Positions 16,797 through 25,510 of a DNA stretch of 64,000 nucleotides are shown piece by piece (within the stretch, counting starts at the first letter, position 1; each line of letters begins with the position of its first letter). The notes beneath the pieces were generated by a model that was not told the DNA's origin, made no database searches, and saw only the letters and a list, made by a program, of their open reading frames with translations. Position numbers and translations under genes: made by a program. Source of the DNA: Rhizobium leguminosarum (GTDB lineage Bacteria > Pseudomonadota > Alphaproteobacteria > Rhizobiales > Rhizobiaceae); contig NZ_LWBS01000472.1 in NCBI RefSeq assembly GCF_001652265.1, forward strand, positions 1-64,000. The letters are read 5' to 3'.

Positions 16797-17681
16797 CTAC
16801 TGCCGCGTCGGCATCGGCTTTTCGGCAGCCGTCTTACCGTTGGACTTTTTTTCCGGCGCGGCATCTGAATCATCCGGCCCAGCGTCAGGATTGTCGTCGA
16901 AGGCGAGTTTCACGCGCTTCACCATGTCGCGGCTGACCAGCCACCAATCACCTGTCTTTGCCCAATAGCGCAGCGCTACGGAGATCGTGCCGTCACCAAG
17001 GCTGTCGATGAAGACGCTGGGTGCCGGTGACGTCAGCACCCTGGAATCGGCTTTGGCAAGGTTCATCAGCGTCTCCATCGCCAGATCGATGTCATCCGCA
17101 TAGGCGACGCTGATTTTCAACTCGTTCCGCCGCGTAGGCTCACGGGTGAAATTGGTAATCGGCGTATTCCAGAGCGTCGAATTCGGCGCCAACCGGTAGA
17201 GCCCGTCGCCGGTTTTGAGCTCGGTTGCAAACAATCCGATTTCGCGCACCGTGCCGGCCACGCTGCTGGTCTCGATATATTCGCCGACGCGGAAAGGCCT
17301 GAGGATCAGCAGCATGATGCCGGCGGCGATATTCTGCAGCGTCCCTTGCAGCGCCAGTCCGATCGCCAGGCCTGCTGCGCCGAGGGTTGCGATGATCGAA
17401 GCGGTCTGGACGCCGAATTGACCGAGGACGGTGATGAACACCAGGATGAGCAGCGCATAGCGCAGCACATTGGTGAAGAATCGCGCCAGCGTCTCGTCGA
17501 TGCCATGAACCCGCGACAGGCCTTCATAGGCCCAGCGGCTGGTAAAACCGGCCAGCGCCCAGCCAAGAACGAGCAGGATCACCGCCCCGAGGACGGAGAA
17601 GGAATATTGCACGGCAAGTGCGCTTGCTTGGCTGAGCGCCGTTTGCGTGGCGAGGAGGACATCGGCTGCCTGTTGTTCCAT
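16797..17681 (-). CDS. MscS-family mechanosensitive channel
   Basis: A 294-residue small-conductance mechanosensitive channel homologue of the inner membrane. Three membrane segments lie near residues 25-48, 68-90 and 92-125. The last is the Gly/Ala-rich pore helix LGAAGLAIGLALQGTLQNIA. The beta domain follows (ILRPFRVGEYIETSSVAGTV, about 126-145), then the C-terminal alpha/beta cage. The final 25 residues are a charged, probably disordered tail rich in Asp and Lys. It would release solutes during osmotic downshift. Confidence 0.92.
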   Translation of the reverse strand: MEQQAADVLLATQTALSQASALAVQYSFSVLGAVILLVLGWALAGFTSRWAYEGLSRVHGIDETLARFFTNVLRYALLILVFITVLGQFGVQTASIIATLGAAGLAIGLALQGTLQNIAAGIMLLILRPFRVGEYIETSSVAGTVREIGLFATELKTGDGLYRLAPNSTLWNTPITNFTREPTRRNELKISVAYADDIDLAMETLMNLAKADSRVLTSPAPSVFIDSLGDGTISVALRYWAKTGDWWLVSRDMVKRVKLAFDDNPDAGPDDSDAAPEKKSNGKTAAEKPMPTRQ

Positions 17682-17739
17682 GATCTGGCCCTGTCGATTG
17701 TACGTGGTCGGGGCCTAGATGGAGCGGCTGGCGGCAGCG

Positions 17740-18270
17740 TCAACCACCATCAGCGTCCCGGATCGCAAGCACGAAGGGCGCATTGCCGTCGGCATCCGCA
17801 CCGCGTCCGATTGCCCGCACCGCCGCGACCAGCCGGCCGCCGCGGCCGAGCAGCGCGTCACCGATCTCGATCAGCCGGGCATTCGGCGTCGCGAAAGGTG
17901 AGGCGGCCCGGAGCCGGCGGGCAAGGGTTTCCTCGCTCTGATCGGGTGCGAGCGACAGCGCGGCGATGAGGGTTGCCGCCGGCGATCGCGACACGCCCAT
18001 CCAGCAATGGATGAGCAGCGGCGTCTCCTGTCGCCACGAGGCGGCAAAGTCGATAATTGCTCGCACATGCGTCTCGTCAGGCGCCACGAGATCGCCGGTG
18101 CCTTTGAAGGCGATGTCGTTCATGCCAAGCGTCAGATGACGGTCGGCCGCGATCACGCCCGGTCGGTGAAAGGCCTGCTCCTTGGCGATCAGGCTGATCA
18201 TATCGCGCGCCTTATGGCGCACTGCCATTTCGGCAATGCGCGACAGCGGCGAGACGACGATAAAGGTCAC
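17740..18270 (-). CDS. Protein tyrosine/dual-specificity phosphatase-like
   Basis: A 176-residue cysteine phosphatase. The P-loop is IHCWMGVSRSPA (about 95-106), fitting HCx5R with Cys as nucleophile. An upstream Asp in the DIAFKGTGD stretch may be the general acid. The GTG start at 18268-18270 overlaps the TGA stop of the HD-domain gene (GTGA). It is therefore the third gene of a coupled ygfZ-HD-phosphatase operon. The substrate is unknown; rhizobial annotations usually call it a tyrosine phosphatase. The much longer open frame upstream is the shadow of the neighbouring HD gene. Confidence 0.85.
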   Translation of the reverse strand: MTFIVVSPLSRIAEMAVRHKARDMISLIAKEQAFHRPGVIAADRHLTLGMNDIAFKGTGDLVAPDETHVRAIIDFAASWRQETPLLIHCWMGVSRSPAATLIAALSLAPDQSEETLARRLRAASPFATPNARLIEIGDALLGRGGRLVAAVRAIGRGADADGNAPFVLAIRDADGG

Positions 18271-18875
18271 GACACCATCTCCCGCTCGGCCTCGATCGCC
18301 GCGAAACGCTCGCAGAACAATCGCTGCGCCTCGATCGCCGGCAGGGGCTCGATCATCAGAATGTCCTTGCTGATGCCGCGCGGCTGGCCGAAGAATTTCT
18401 GCGCCTCGGCGGGAGTGAAGCCGGCGAGCACAGTCGCCTCGAAATAGGCAGCGATCGTGTCGGCCTTCTTGATCCGGTCCTTGAGATCGCGCGAGGGATG
18501 CGGCGGCAGGCCGAAGCGCAGGTGCACGGCGGCTTCGAGCCGCTTTTCCACCGTCTTGTAGCCGCCGCCGACCACCGATTTGAACGGCGAGATCATGTCG
18601 CCGATCACATATTCGGGCGCATCGTGCAGCAGCGCCATCAGGCATTCCTGCGGCCGCGCATCGTTGAAGCGGCGGAAGATATCCTCGACGACGAGACTGT
18701 GCTGAGCCACCGAAAAGGCATGATCGCCTGAGGTCTGGCCGTTCCAGCGGGCCACGCGCGCAAGCCCATGAGCGATGTCGGCGAGTTCGACGTCGAGCGG
18801 CGAGGGGTCGAGCAGGTCGAGCCTGCGCCCCGACAGCATGCGTTGCCAGGCACGCGGCGCTTTCGTCGTTGTCAC
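18267..18875 (-). CDS. HD-domain nucleotidase-like protein (YfbR type)
   Basis: A 202-residue HD-domain protein resembling YfbR 5'-nucleotidases. The first His lies in HAFSVAQHSLVV (about 51-62). LLHDAPEYVIGD (about 82-93) is the HD motif followed by the E-Y-V-I-G-D block. KKADTIAAYFEA (about 136-147) carries the last metal-site Asp. It likely hydrolyses (deoxy)nucleoside monophosphates or a related phosphoester. GTG at 18873-18875 overlaps the ygfZ stop (GTGA); the frame extends upstream to 18920, but coupling favours this start. Confidence 0.85.
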   Translation of the reverse strand: MTTTKAPRAWQRMLSGRRLDLLDPSPLDVELADIAHGLARVARWNGQTSGDHAFSVAQHSLVVEDIFRRFNDARPQECLMALLHDAPEYVIGDMISPFKSVVGGGYKTVEKRLEAAVHLRFGLPPHPSRDLKDRIKKADTIAAYFEATVLAGFTPAEAQKFFGQPRGISKDILMIEPLPAIEAQRLFCERFAAIEAEREMVS

Positions 18876-19750
18876 GCGCTGGCCTCGTCGGCGCTGGCGG
18901 GAAAGACAAGGCCGGACCATGCCGGCAGGATGAGTGAAACGGGCGTTTCTCCGGCCAGCAGAGGCGTGCCTGCGGCCATCGCCGCGCCGGCGCGGTCGAT
19001 GCGCACGATCGCAAGTCCGCTGCCGCCTTCGACCGAACCGAGTGTTCCCACAGGCTTGCCGGCGGCGGTGATCTCCGTCCCGGTCCCCGGCAGGTCCGTT
19101 GCGGCGGACACTGTCACGACGCGCCGGCGCGCGGTGCCGCGATGCTGCATGCGCGAGACGACCTCCTGGCCGACATAACAGCCTTTTCTGAAGGAGAGCC
19201 CGCCGTTGAAATCCATCAGTACGTCATGCGGGAAGGCGTCCTGCAGGGCAAAGTCAGATCCTGACGTGACGATGCCGTGGCTGATGCGCAGCGCGTCGTA
19301 GAGCGCTTCCTTGCCATCGCCGTGTCTTCCTGCCCGACGGGTCAGCGTGAGGCCCGCCTTCGCGAAACGGCTGTCTAGGACGCCCTGGCTGTCCCGGACG
19401 CCCTCGGCATCCTCGCCCCAGCAAACGGTGACGCCCTCTTCGGTGCTTGGCGCAAGTGTGACGGCGGCGCGCAGCTTGTACATCGCCAGCCGCTTCAGCA
19501 GGCTGTCGCGCTGGCCGGCATCGGTTTCGATCATGTAACCGTCGCCGTGCTGCCAGACCATGAAATCGAACAGGATCTTGCCCTGCGGCGTCAAGAGTGC
19601 CCCGGGCCGCGCCTCGTCGGGCCCGAGCGAGGTGATATCGGTGGTGATCAGGTTTTGCAGGAAGGATTGGGCTTCCGCGCCACTGACGAAGAGCAATGAG
19701 CGGTCTTTCAGGAATACGGCTGGCATGGCGGAACCTGTCGCGTTGGTCAT
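18872..19750 (-). CDS. ygfZ: YgfZ/GcvT-like folate-binding protein (Fe-S cluster maintenance)
   Basis: Up to 292 residues, related to the T-protein of the glycine cleavage system. The YgfZ signature K-G-C-Y-x-G-Q-E is seen in FRKGCYVGQEVVSRMQHRG (about 187-205). In E. coli YgfZ this cysteine and a bound tetrahydrofolate support assembly or repair of certain Fe-S enzymes; the same role is inferred here. An in-frame ATG at 19726 (MPAVFLKDRS) is an equally plausible start. It heads the operon with the HD and phosphatase genes. Confidence 0.88.
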   Translation of the reverse strand: MTNATGSAMPAVFLKDRSLLFVSGAEAQSFLQNLITTDITSLGPDEARPGALLTPQGKILFDFMVWQHGDGYMIETDAGQRDSLLKRLAMYKLRAAVTLAPSTEEGVTVCWGEDAEGVRDSQGVLDSRFAKAGLTLTRRAGRHGDGKEALYDALRISHGIVTSGSDFALQDAFPHDVLMDFNGGLSFRKGCYVGQEVVSRMQHRGTARRRVVTVSAATDLPGTGTEITAAGKPVGTLGSVEGGSGLAIVRIDRAGAAMAAGTPLLAGETPVSLILPAWSGLVFPASADEASA

Positions 19751-19824
19751 CGCTCAGAGGTATGTCTTCATGAGCTGGATCGCAAGCGCCGTGCGAGACG
19801 CATAAGGCGCAGCCAAGACAGGTG

Positions 19825-20583
19825 TCAGTCGCCCGCCGTGAAGAATTTCCATTTGCCCTCAGGCGTAATGCCGAGGCGATAGAAATTATATCCGCCGAAT
19901 TCCTGCATGTCGGAGAGATCGCCGGCGGTGACGATGCGCAGCAGCTCGACGCGCTCCGGCGGCGTCAGCGACTTCAGGTCCTTTTCGGCAAAATAGGGCC
20001 AGACATACATGTCGTCTGCTGTGCCCTGGCCGACATGCACGAAGCCGGTCGAGACGATGTCGAGCATGATGGCAAGGATCTCGTCTCCGTCGGGATCGCC
20101 CGAAAGATCCTTCAGCGTGCCGATCGGATCGTCTGTGGGTTCACCGACTGTCACCTGCGTCTGGTCGGCACCGGTGCCCATCAGCGGCCGCAGCCGCTCG
20201 AGATCGCCGGAGGCGGCTGCCTCGACGATCTGCTCGCGCATCTTTCGAACCGGCTCTGGCACCTTGCTGATGTCGTAAATCACCTCGACGGGCTTGGAGC
20301 CGTCCTGGGCGCCCGGCGTCTTGTCGGCACCCTGATTGTTCTGGCTGTTGACCAGCGGATCGGCCATGGGAACACCGGGAGTCGTCCCGCCCTGCGACTG
20401 GCTCTGTCCCTGAGCGCTTCCCTGTGCGGGCGGCGTGTCGTTGGCCGCCTGGCCAGGGATCTTGTGTAGTTCGGAAAGCGCAAAGGCTGCCGGCGCAAGG
20501 AAAATATTGCCGGCGGCGAGGCCGAACGCAAGCAGCACCGGCGCGAGCGGAATTCGCGAAACTTTCTCTTTACCGGTGTGCAT
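19825..20583 (-). CDS. Conserved exported protein of unknown function
   Basis: A 252-residue protein with an N-terminal signal-like hydrophobic segment (about 13-36, ending A-A-F-A-L). A Gln/Ser/Pro/Gly-rich linker (about 45-90) follows, then a compact C-terminal domain (about 95-252) ending GKWKFFTAGD. No known motif is recognised. Homologous-looking proteins exist in Rhizobiaceae, so it is probably periplasmic. A TTG codon at 20601 opens the frame, but ATG 20583 follows AGAGAG and is preferred. Confidence 0.7.
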   Translation of the reverse strand: MHTGKEKVSRIPLAPVLLAFGLAAGNIFLAPAAFALSELHKIPGQAANDTPPAQGSAQGQSQSQGGTTPGVPMADPLVNSQNNQGADKTPGAQDGSKPVEVIYDISKVPEPVRKMREQIVEAAASGDLERLRPLMGTGADQTQVTVGEPTDDPIGTLKDLSGDPDGDEILAIMLDIVSTGFVHVGQGTADDMYVWPYFAEKDLKSLTPPERVELLRIVTAGDLSDMQEFGGYNFYRLGITPEGKWKFFTAGD

Positions 20584-20601
20584 CAAGCTCTCTGATAGCA
20601 A

Positions 20602-20859
20602 TTATTGCAGGGTGCGGTTTGCGGAAAATTCGCCGGCAAGCATGCGCTCACGCAGCGAATCCAGCAGGGCTTCGGCGCTCTTTTCCCCATGCAACCTGAT
20701 CGTCTCGCGCAACGCATGCGCAATGGCGGCATCGGCGATGATTTCAGGCTCGATACCGTCGGCCATGCCATCGGCCCAAGCCTCGTTCTGGTACTCCAGA
20801 GCCGCCTGCATCTTTTCGTGGACGATCATGTCGTCGATGTCGTTGAGGCTTGCTTCCAT
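20602..20859 (-). CDS. Conserved hypothetical small acidic protein
   Basis: An 85-residue soluble helical protein from ATG 20859 (GAGGA site upstream); ATG at 20883 would add eight residues. It begins MEASLNDIDDMIVHEKMQAA and is rich in Ala, Glu and Asp. No recognised domain, signal or membrane segment. It lies 18 bases before the exported-protein gene at 19825-20583 and is probably cotranscribed with it. Confidence 0.65.
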   Translation of the reverse strand: MEASLNDIDDMIVHEKMQAALEYQNEAWADGMADGIEPEIIADAAIAHALRETIRLHGEKSAEALLDSLRERMLAGEFSANRTLQ

Positions 20860-20962
20860 TGTCTTTTCCTCAGAACTTCTCATGTCTTACTGCACCGTTA
20901 ACAACACTAACAGCCTTTTCCCAAAACGACACGTCCGCATGCGAAAACAGGTTAATTAAACG

Positions 20963-21382
20963 TCAATTTCCAAAGCGCGAGGTAATTTCTGTGGCAAGTG
21001 TTGCACCTTCGTTACGGTAGCGCTCTTCTGCCACGATGGCCGCCGGGGTGCAATCCGTATAGACCGAGGCGAAGGCGCGATAGCCGCGATTGAAGGCCGC
21101 TGTGAGCTTTTCCTTGCGCTGCGGCTCGTTGCCGGTCTCCGAATCGAGCAACTGCTGCATGCCGTTTCGCCACTCGTCGCCGCCGGGCGCCTTGCAGAGC
21201 GTTCTCAGATAATGCACCGAACCCAGCACCTCGGCGAACCGCGCCAGCTTGTCGTCATAGGGCACGCTCACGATCGGCGGCGCAATCTGCTCCTCCTGTG
21301 GAGGCGGCGTGTTCTTGCCCTGCGCCATCGTGGGGCCGGCGAGCACGAGCAGGGACAGAAAAACGCGTCGAACGGGAATCAT
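20963..21382 (-). CDS. TIGR02301-type small exported protein
   Basis: A 139-residue protein with a signal peptide (about 1-19, MIPVRRVFLSLLVLAGPTMA). A Pro/Gln-rich stretch follows, then a helical domain with YDDKLARFAEVLGSVHYLRT and two cysteines (in TLCKAPGG and YTDCTP) that may form a disulfide. The pattern fits TIGR02301, a family of unknown function from alphaproteobacteria. The longer frame upstream to 21631 is an antisense shadow of the Nudix gene; ATG 21382 gives the family length. Confidence 0.78.
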   Translation of the reverse strand: MIPVRRVFLSLLVLAGPTMAQGKNTPPPQEEQIAPPIVSVPYDDKLARFAEVLGSVHYLRTLCKAPGGDEWRNGMQQLLDSETGNEPQRKEKLTAAFNRGYRAFASVYTDCTPAAIVAEERYRNEGATLATEITSRFGN

Positions 21383-21440
21383 GCTCGTAGTTGATACGTT
21401 CAGCGTGACAGCAACAAGGCGTGCTTCAAAGTTTCCACGT

Positions 21441-21857
21441 CTATTCGCCGCCCGCCAGCCGCTCTGCGCATTCGAGCACGCTCTGCGGCACGGGCAGCCG
21501 CCGGATTTCCTCCACCGTGTACCAGCCGAGGGCAGCCGCATCGTCGGCGGCTTCCGCCACCGCGCCTTCATCCGCATCGACCCGAAAGACCGACAGCAGG
21601 AAATGGCTGTTGACGCTGCCGTCGGCCGCATGCGTCTTCAGGTCGTAGGTCGAAAACAGCCGCGGATTACGTGCCGAAATGCCGGTCTCTTCATGGAGTT
21701 CGCGCAATGCCGTTTGCTCCGGCGTTTCGCCGGGCTCGGCGCGCCCGCCGGGAAAGGCGTACATGTCGGCGGAAGGCGGATTGCGCCGCAACACCAGGAG
21801 GAATCGCCCCTCGCGTTCGAGAATGGCGGAGGAGGCGGCTCTGGCGGTGGAGGTCAT
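21441..21857 (-). CDS. Nudix hydrolase
   Basis: A 138-residue pyrophosphohydrolase with a complete Nudix box starting at G-G-R-A-E-P-G-E (about residue 37) and continuing R-E-L-H-E-E-T-G-I, which fits Gx5Ex7REUxEExGU. The Glu residues bind the catalytic metal. Substrate unknown (nucleoside diphosphates linked to another moiety). It is divergent from the ynfA-like gene and probably cotranscribed with the TIGR02301 gene. Confidence 0.92.
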   Translation of the reverse strand: MTSTARAASSAILEREGRFLLVLRRNPPSADMYAFPGGRAEPGETPEQTALRELHEETGISARNPRLFSTYDLKTHAADGSVNSHFLLSVFRVDADEGAVAEAADDAAALGWYTVEEIRRLPVPQSVLECAERLAGGE

Positions 21858-21929
21858 CGGGGCCTGCTCTTGCTGTGATCGCCCATCTTATCGGATGAAG
21901 AGTGCGACGGAGATTCGAAAGGTGCTTCC

Positions 21930-22250
21930 ATGACCTACATCATCTTTGCGTTTGCCGCTCTCTTCGAGATCGCCGGCTGCTTTGCCTTCTGGGCATGGCT
22001 GAAGCTCGAAAAGCCCGTCTGGTGGCTGGCACCGGGCATGGTCTCTCTGGCGCTTTTCGCCTGGGCGCTGACGCTGGTGCCGAGCGAGGCTGCCGGTCGT
22101 ACCTTCGCGGCTTATGGCGGCATTTATATCCTCGCCTCGCTGCTCTGGTTGTGGCTGGTCGAGAGCCGCGTGCCCGATCGTTACGATATCGGCGGCGCGC
22201 TGATCTGCCTTGCCGGCGCCAGCCTCATCCTCTTCGCACCGAGAGGCTGA
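21930..22250 (+). CDS. YnfA-family (UPF0060) inner-membrane protein
   Basis: A 106-residue protein with four predicted membrane helices (about 3-21, 31-50, 61-79, 86-103) and the UPF0060 signature [10 protein letters not shown] (about 12-21). YnfA proteins belong to the small-multidrug-resistance-like fold; a transport role is possible but not demonstrated by sequence. GAAAGGTG precedes ATG 21930. Confidence 0.9.
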   Translation: MTYIIFAFAALFEIAGCFAFWAWLKLEKPVWWLAPGMVSLALFAWALTLVPSEAAGRTFAAYGGIYILASLLWLWLVESRVPDRYDIGGALICLAGASLILFAPRG

Positions 22251-22291
22251 GGCGTCTTGACCGGATACGAGCCGGGTGCAAAGACAGGCCG

Positions 22292-23056
22292 ATGTGTGGA
22301 CGTTTCGCCCTGACAAGCTCCAGCGCCGACCTGAGCGACTTCTTCTCCGGTCTCGATCTCGACGATTTTCCGGCGCGCTACAACATCGCGCCGACGCAAC
22401 CGATCCTCGTCGTCATATCCGGCGAGGGCAGGGAGCAGGGCAGCAACTTGGCCGACCGGCGCGCCGTGCTCGTGCGCTGGGGCCTCACGCCGGGCTGGGT
22501 CAAGGATCCGAGAGATTTCCCGCTGCTGATCAACGCGCGCTCTGAAACTGCGATTGGCAAGGCCTCTTTCCGCGCCGCCATGCGTCATCGCCGCGTGCTC
22601 ATTCCTGCCTCCGGTTTCTATGAATGGCATCGCCCGTCGAAGGAAAGCGGCGAGCGGCCGCAGGCCCACTGGATTAGGCCGCGCCAGGGTGGAGTCATCG
22701 CCTTTGCCGGGCTGATGGAGACATGGTCCTCGGCCGACGGCTCCGAGGTCGATACCGGCGCGATCCTGACGATATCGGCCAATTCAGCCATATCAGCGAT
22801 CCACGATCGCATGCCTGTCGTCGTCAGACCTGAGGATTTCTCGCGCTGGCTCGATTGCAAGACGCAGGAACCGCGCGACGTGGTCGACCTGATGCAGCCC
22901 GTTCAGGACGATTTCTTCGAGGCCGTCCCGGTCTCCGACAAGGTCAACAAGGTCACCAACATGGGTCCCGACCTGCAGGAGCCGGTCGTCGTCGAAAAGC
23001 CGCTGAAGGCGCCCGAAAAGCAAAAGCCTGACGACGGCCAGCTCAGCTTCTTCTGA
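22292..23056 (+). CDS. yedK: SOS response-associated peptidase (SRAP/YedK)
   Basis: A 254-residue HMCES/YedK protein that caps abasic sites in single-stranded DNA through a thiazolidine bond. The invariant Cys2 follows the initiator (MCGRFALTSS). The active-site N-I-A-P-T-Q-P segment is near residues 31-37. I-P-A-S-G-F-Y-E-W (about 100-108) carries the catalytic Glu, and H-D-R-M-P (about 171-175) the His. The tail (about 220-254) is lysine/proline-rich. The frame extends upstream, but Cys2 must be N-terminal, so ATG 22292 is certain if the protein is active. Confidence 0.95.
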   Translation: MCGRFALTSSSADLSDFFSGLDLDDFPARYNIAPTQPILVVISGEGREQGSNLADRRAVLVRWGLTPGWVKDPRDFPLLINARSETAIGKASFRAAMRHRRVLIPASGFYEWHRPSKESGERPQAHWIRPRQGGVIAFAGLMETWSSADGSEVDTGAILTISANSAISAIHDRMPVVVRPEDFSRWLDCKTQEPRDVVDLMQPVQDDFFEAVPVSDKVNKVTNMGPDLQEPVVVEKPLKAPEKQKPDDGQLSFF

Positions 23057-23280
23057 ACACTTCCGCCGCACTGGCAGGCCCGTCGGCGACCTATCGGCGC
23101 CGACGTCTGACATAAGCGGCGGCGATGCGTCGCTTCGTCCATCAGGTTTTTCGGGTTGTGCTTATGTCGGCAGAGCGTTGTCAGGAGATTTCCGGCAATC
23201 GCCTCGTCATTCACTTCGTCAGCGGTGCCTAACGCATGTAACCCGAAAGCACGCGTAATTCCAATGTGAAGCCTTCCGCC

Positions 23281-23427
23281 TCAAGCGGATTTCTTGACGC
23301 TGGTCGGCTTATGCTTCGCCATCAGCGATGCTGCGGCTACAGCCTTCAGGCCGACGGGGCGATAGTTGGCGGCGAGGTCTGGCTTGGCCGTTTGCTGTTC
23401 GCCAGTACTGCTCTTCTTCGAAGTCAC
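23281..23427 (-). CDS. Conserved 48-residue basic protein
   Basis: A short complete frame on the minus strand: GTG at 23425-23427 to TGA at 23281-23283, with AAGGAG seven bases before the start. The product begins MTSKKSSTGEQQTAKPDLAA. It then has NYRPVGLKAVAAASLMAKHK and ends in a basic tail. It is lysine-rich with one short amphipathic helix. Similar short proteins are, to my recollection, widespread in Rhizobiales without known function. The ribosome-binding site and codon choice make it a real gene. Confidence 0.75.
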   Translation of the reverse strand: MTSKKSSTGEQQTAKPDLAANYRPVGLKAVAAASLMAKHKPTSVKKSA

Positions 23428-23759
23428 GATACTCTCCTTACGTGGTTCTTCCCTGGGTATTTTATAGTTTGATGTTTCGTCACGAATAGCGACAAAATGG
23501 GGGCGTAGGTGATCAGGATTTGTAAATACGCACCATAATTCGCGAGGCTTAACTGAAGCCTACGTTGGTTAATACTTACTGAAGAGAGCAGTTCCAATAA
23601 AAGTGCGAAAGCGGTTTTCTGGGGAAAGCCGCGGAACAGTTTTCACCCGGATAAGCGCACGGTTTCTCCACGGAAAACGCATGCTTTTCCCGGGGATCCG
23701 TCAGAACGAAGGGAAAGAAGCATTTCCGTCATTTGGAGAAATCCGGAAATGCTCGGAGA
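23428..23759. other. Intergenic region upstream of the 48-aa gene
   Basis: About 330 A+T-rich bases. Apart from a hairpin just after pssA nothing gene-like is supported. The frame that can be read here on the plus strand lacks a ribosome-binding site and runs into antisense pssA. The promoter of the 48-aa gene must lie here. Confidence 0.5.
23720..23752 (-). terminator. Possible terminator after pssA
   Basis: GCATTTCCG (23720-23728) pairs with CGGAAATGC (23744-23752), loop of 15 bases. Read on the minus strand it is followed by TTCTTTCCCTT, a moderately T-rich tail. Confidence 0.5.
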
Positions 23760-24605
23760 TCAGATGTGCCGGCCGATATCGTCGTCGCCGACGCCGGGTT
23801 CCTCGATCGTCAGCGTCCCGTATTTCCGTTGCCATTTCCGCGCGCCGAAGGGAAGCGATAAGAGGTAGGCGGCAACGGTGAAGACCATCACCTCCCAGGT
23901 GTAGCTCATCAGCAGAGCCACATAGAGCACGACGCCGAGCATCATCGGCAGCACGAGATCGCGCCGCAAGCGGTTGCCTTCCGATTTGCCCGACCAGACC
24001 GGCAGCCGGCTGATCAGCAGGAAGGCGATAAGCACGGTATAGATCGACGAGAGATAGGCGAAGGTGCGGTCCGTCGCCAGCCCGAGGAAGCCGAGATAGA
24101 CCGGCAGCAGCACCAGCATGGCGCCGGCCGGCGCCGGCACGCCGACAAAATATTCCGATTGCCAGCTCGCCTTGTTTTCGCGTTCGGCCATGACGTTGAA
24201 ACGGGCAAGGCGAAGCCCGGCGGCGATCGCATAGATCAGGGCGGCGATCCAGCCGAGCGAGCGCGCCTGGTCGAGCGCGAAGACATAAACGACCAGGGCG
24301 GGTGCGACGCCGAAATTGACGATGTCGGCAAGCGAATCCATCTGCGCGCCGAATTTGGAAGTCGCCTTCATTAGCCGCGCCACACGCCCGTCGATACCGT
24401 CGAGGAAGGCGGCGAGCAGCACCATGGAGACGGCGAGCTCGTAACGATTCTCGAAAGCCAGCCGGATGCCGGTCAGCCCGGCGCAGATCGCTAGAATGGT
24501 GATGAGGTTCGGAAAGACGAGCCGGAGCGGGATTTCGCGCAGACGCGGGCCGCGGGCGGAATCATCCGGCCCATTGGGCTCGAAAGGCGGAAAAGGCGTT
24601 TCCAT
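23760..24605 (-). CDS. pssA: CDP-diacylglycerol-serine O-phosphatidyltransferase
   Basis: Makes phosphatidylserine from CDP-diacylglycerol and serine at the inner membrane. The 281-residue product has the CDP-alcohol phosphotransferase motif DGx2ARx8Gx3Dx3D, read as DGIDGRVARLMKATSKFG (about 69-86) then MDSLAD. Several membrane helices follow. A TTG at 24617 extends the frame, but ATG 24605 (METPFPPFEP) is preferred. Psd, the next enzyme, is encoded just upstream, so the two form the phosphatidylethanolamine pathway. Confidence 0.94.
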   Translation of the reverse strand: METPFPPFEPNGPDDSARGPRLREIPLRLVFPNLITILAICAGLTGIRLAFENRYELAVSMVLLAAFLDGIDGRVARLMKATSKFGAQMDSLADIVNFGVAPALVVYVFALDQARSLGWIAALIYAIAAGLRLARFNVMAERENKASWQSEYFVGVPAPAGAMLVLLPVYLGFLGLATDRTFAYLSSIYTVLIAFLLISRLPVWSGKSEGNRLRRDLVLPMMLGVVLYVALLMSYTWEVMVFTVAAYLLSLPFGARKWQRKYGTLTIEEPGVGDDDIGRHI

Positions 24606-24623
24606 ATCGCGTTCCAATCATTC

Positions 24624-24681
24624 CTAAAGCAATTCCAGCAAAACTGCGCAGCGGTCGCTTCCGTGAAGCTGAACCGCTCTA
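24624..24681. repeat. Deleted RIME element between psd and pssA
   Basis: The outer parts of the RIME sequence are joined (CTAAAGCAATTCCAGCAAAA ... AGCTGAACCGCTCTAG), so the two palindromes are each cut. Its right-hand CTAG contains the TAG stop codon of psd at 24679-24681. Confidence 0.8.
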
Positions 24682-25377
24682 GCTGCGGCGGCTGATGACG
24701 GGACCCTTGGCGGAGGCGAATTCGGCGATGACGGTTTCTCCCGCAACCGCCGTCTGGCCGAGCGAGACGCGTGGCGCAGCACCGGCGGGCAGGAATACGT
24801 CGAGCCGCGAGCCGAAACGGATCAGCCCGAAGCGCTCGCCGGCATCCACCGGCTCGTTGGGGTTTGCCCAGCAGAGGATGCGCCGCGCCACGAGGCCGGC
24901 GATCTGCACGACGCCGATCTGGCCGTGGCCGGTTTCGATCACCAGTCCATTGCGCTCATTGTCCTCGCTCGCCTTATCGAGCTCGGCGTTGACGAAGCTG
25001 CCGGAGCGGTAGTTGATGCTGACGATGCGCCCGCGCATCGGCGCCCGGTTCACATGGCAATTGAAGACGTTCATGAAGACCGAGATGCGCAGCATCGGCT
25101 CGGAGCCGAGATTGAGCTCGGCCGGCGGGGTCACCATCTGGATCGCCGAGACCTTGCCGTCGGCGGGAGAGATCACCAGATCGTCGTCCTGCGGGGTCAC
25201 GCGCTCGGGATCGCGGAAGAAATAGGCGCACCAGAGCGTGAAGATCATGCCGATCCAGAAGAGCGGCTTGAAGATCCAGCCCAAGACAAGCGACGCGACG
25301 AAGAAGGCGGCAACGAAGGGATAACCCTCCTTGTGCACGGGGACGATCGTGTTGCGAACCGTGTTGAACAGGCTCAT
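24679..25377 (-). CDS. psd: Phosphatidylserine decarboxylase proenzyme
   Basis: Decarboxylates phosphatidylserine to phosphatidylethanolamine. The 232-residue protein is of the short type. Membrane segments lie near 18-55, and the self-cleavage site that creates the pyruvoyl group is the F-G-S in [13 protein letters not shown] (about 196-208). Conserved [10 protein letters not shown] (about 70-79) and [13 protein letters not shown] (about 101-113) are present. The frame is open to 25527, but ATG 25377 ([10 protein letters not shown]) gives the family length. Confidence 0.94.
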   Translation of the reverse strand: MSLFNTVRNTIVPVHKEGYPFVAAFFVASLVLGWIFKPLFWIGMIFTLWCAYFFRDPERVTPQDDDLVISPADGKVSAIQMVTPPAELNLGSEPMLRISVFMNVFNCHVNRAPMRGRIVSINYRSGSFVNAELDKASEDNERNGLVIETGHGQIGVVQIAGLVARRILCWANPNEPVDAGERFGLIRFGSRLDVFLPAGAAPRVSLGQTAVAGETVIAEFASAKGPVISRRS

Positions 25378-25510
25378 GGCTGCCGGTCTCCTTGCGTTTT
25401 CATTTTTGCTGGTTAGCGAAAAACCGTCTTCGGGGCAATGCTGCGGCCTCGGCCCTGGTTCCCACGCCGGGGTTCTGAACAACAAAAGCCGGCCGGCGTC
25501 GGTTTCCCCC

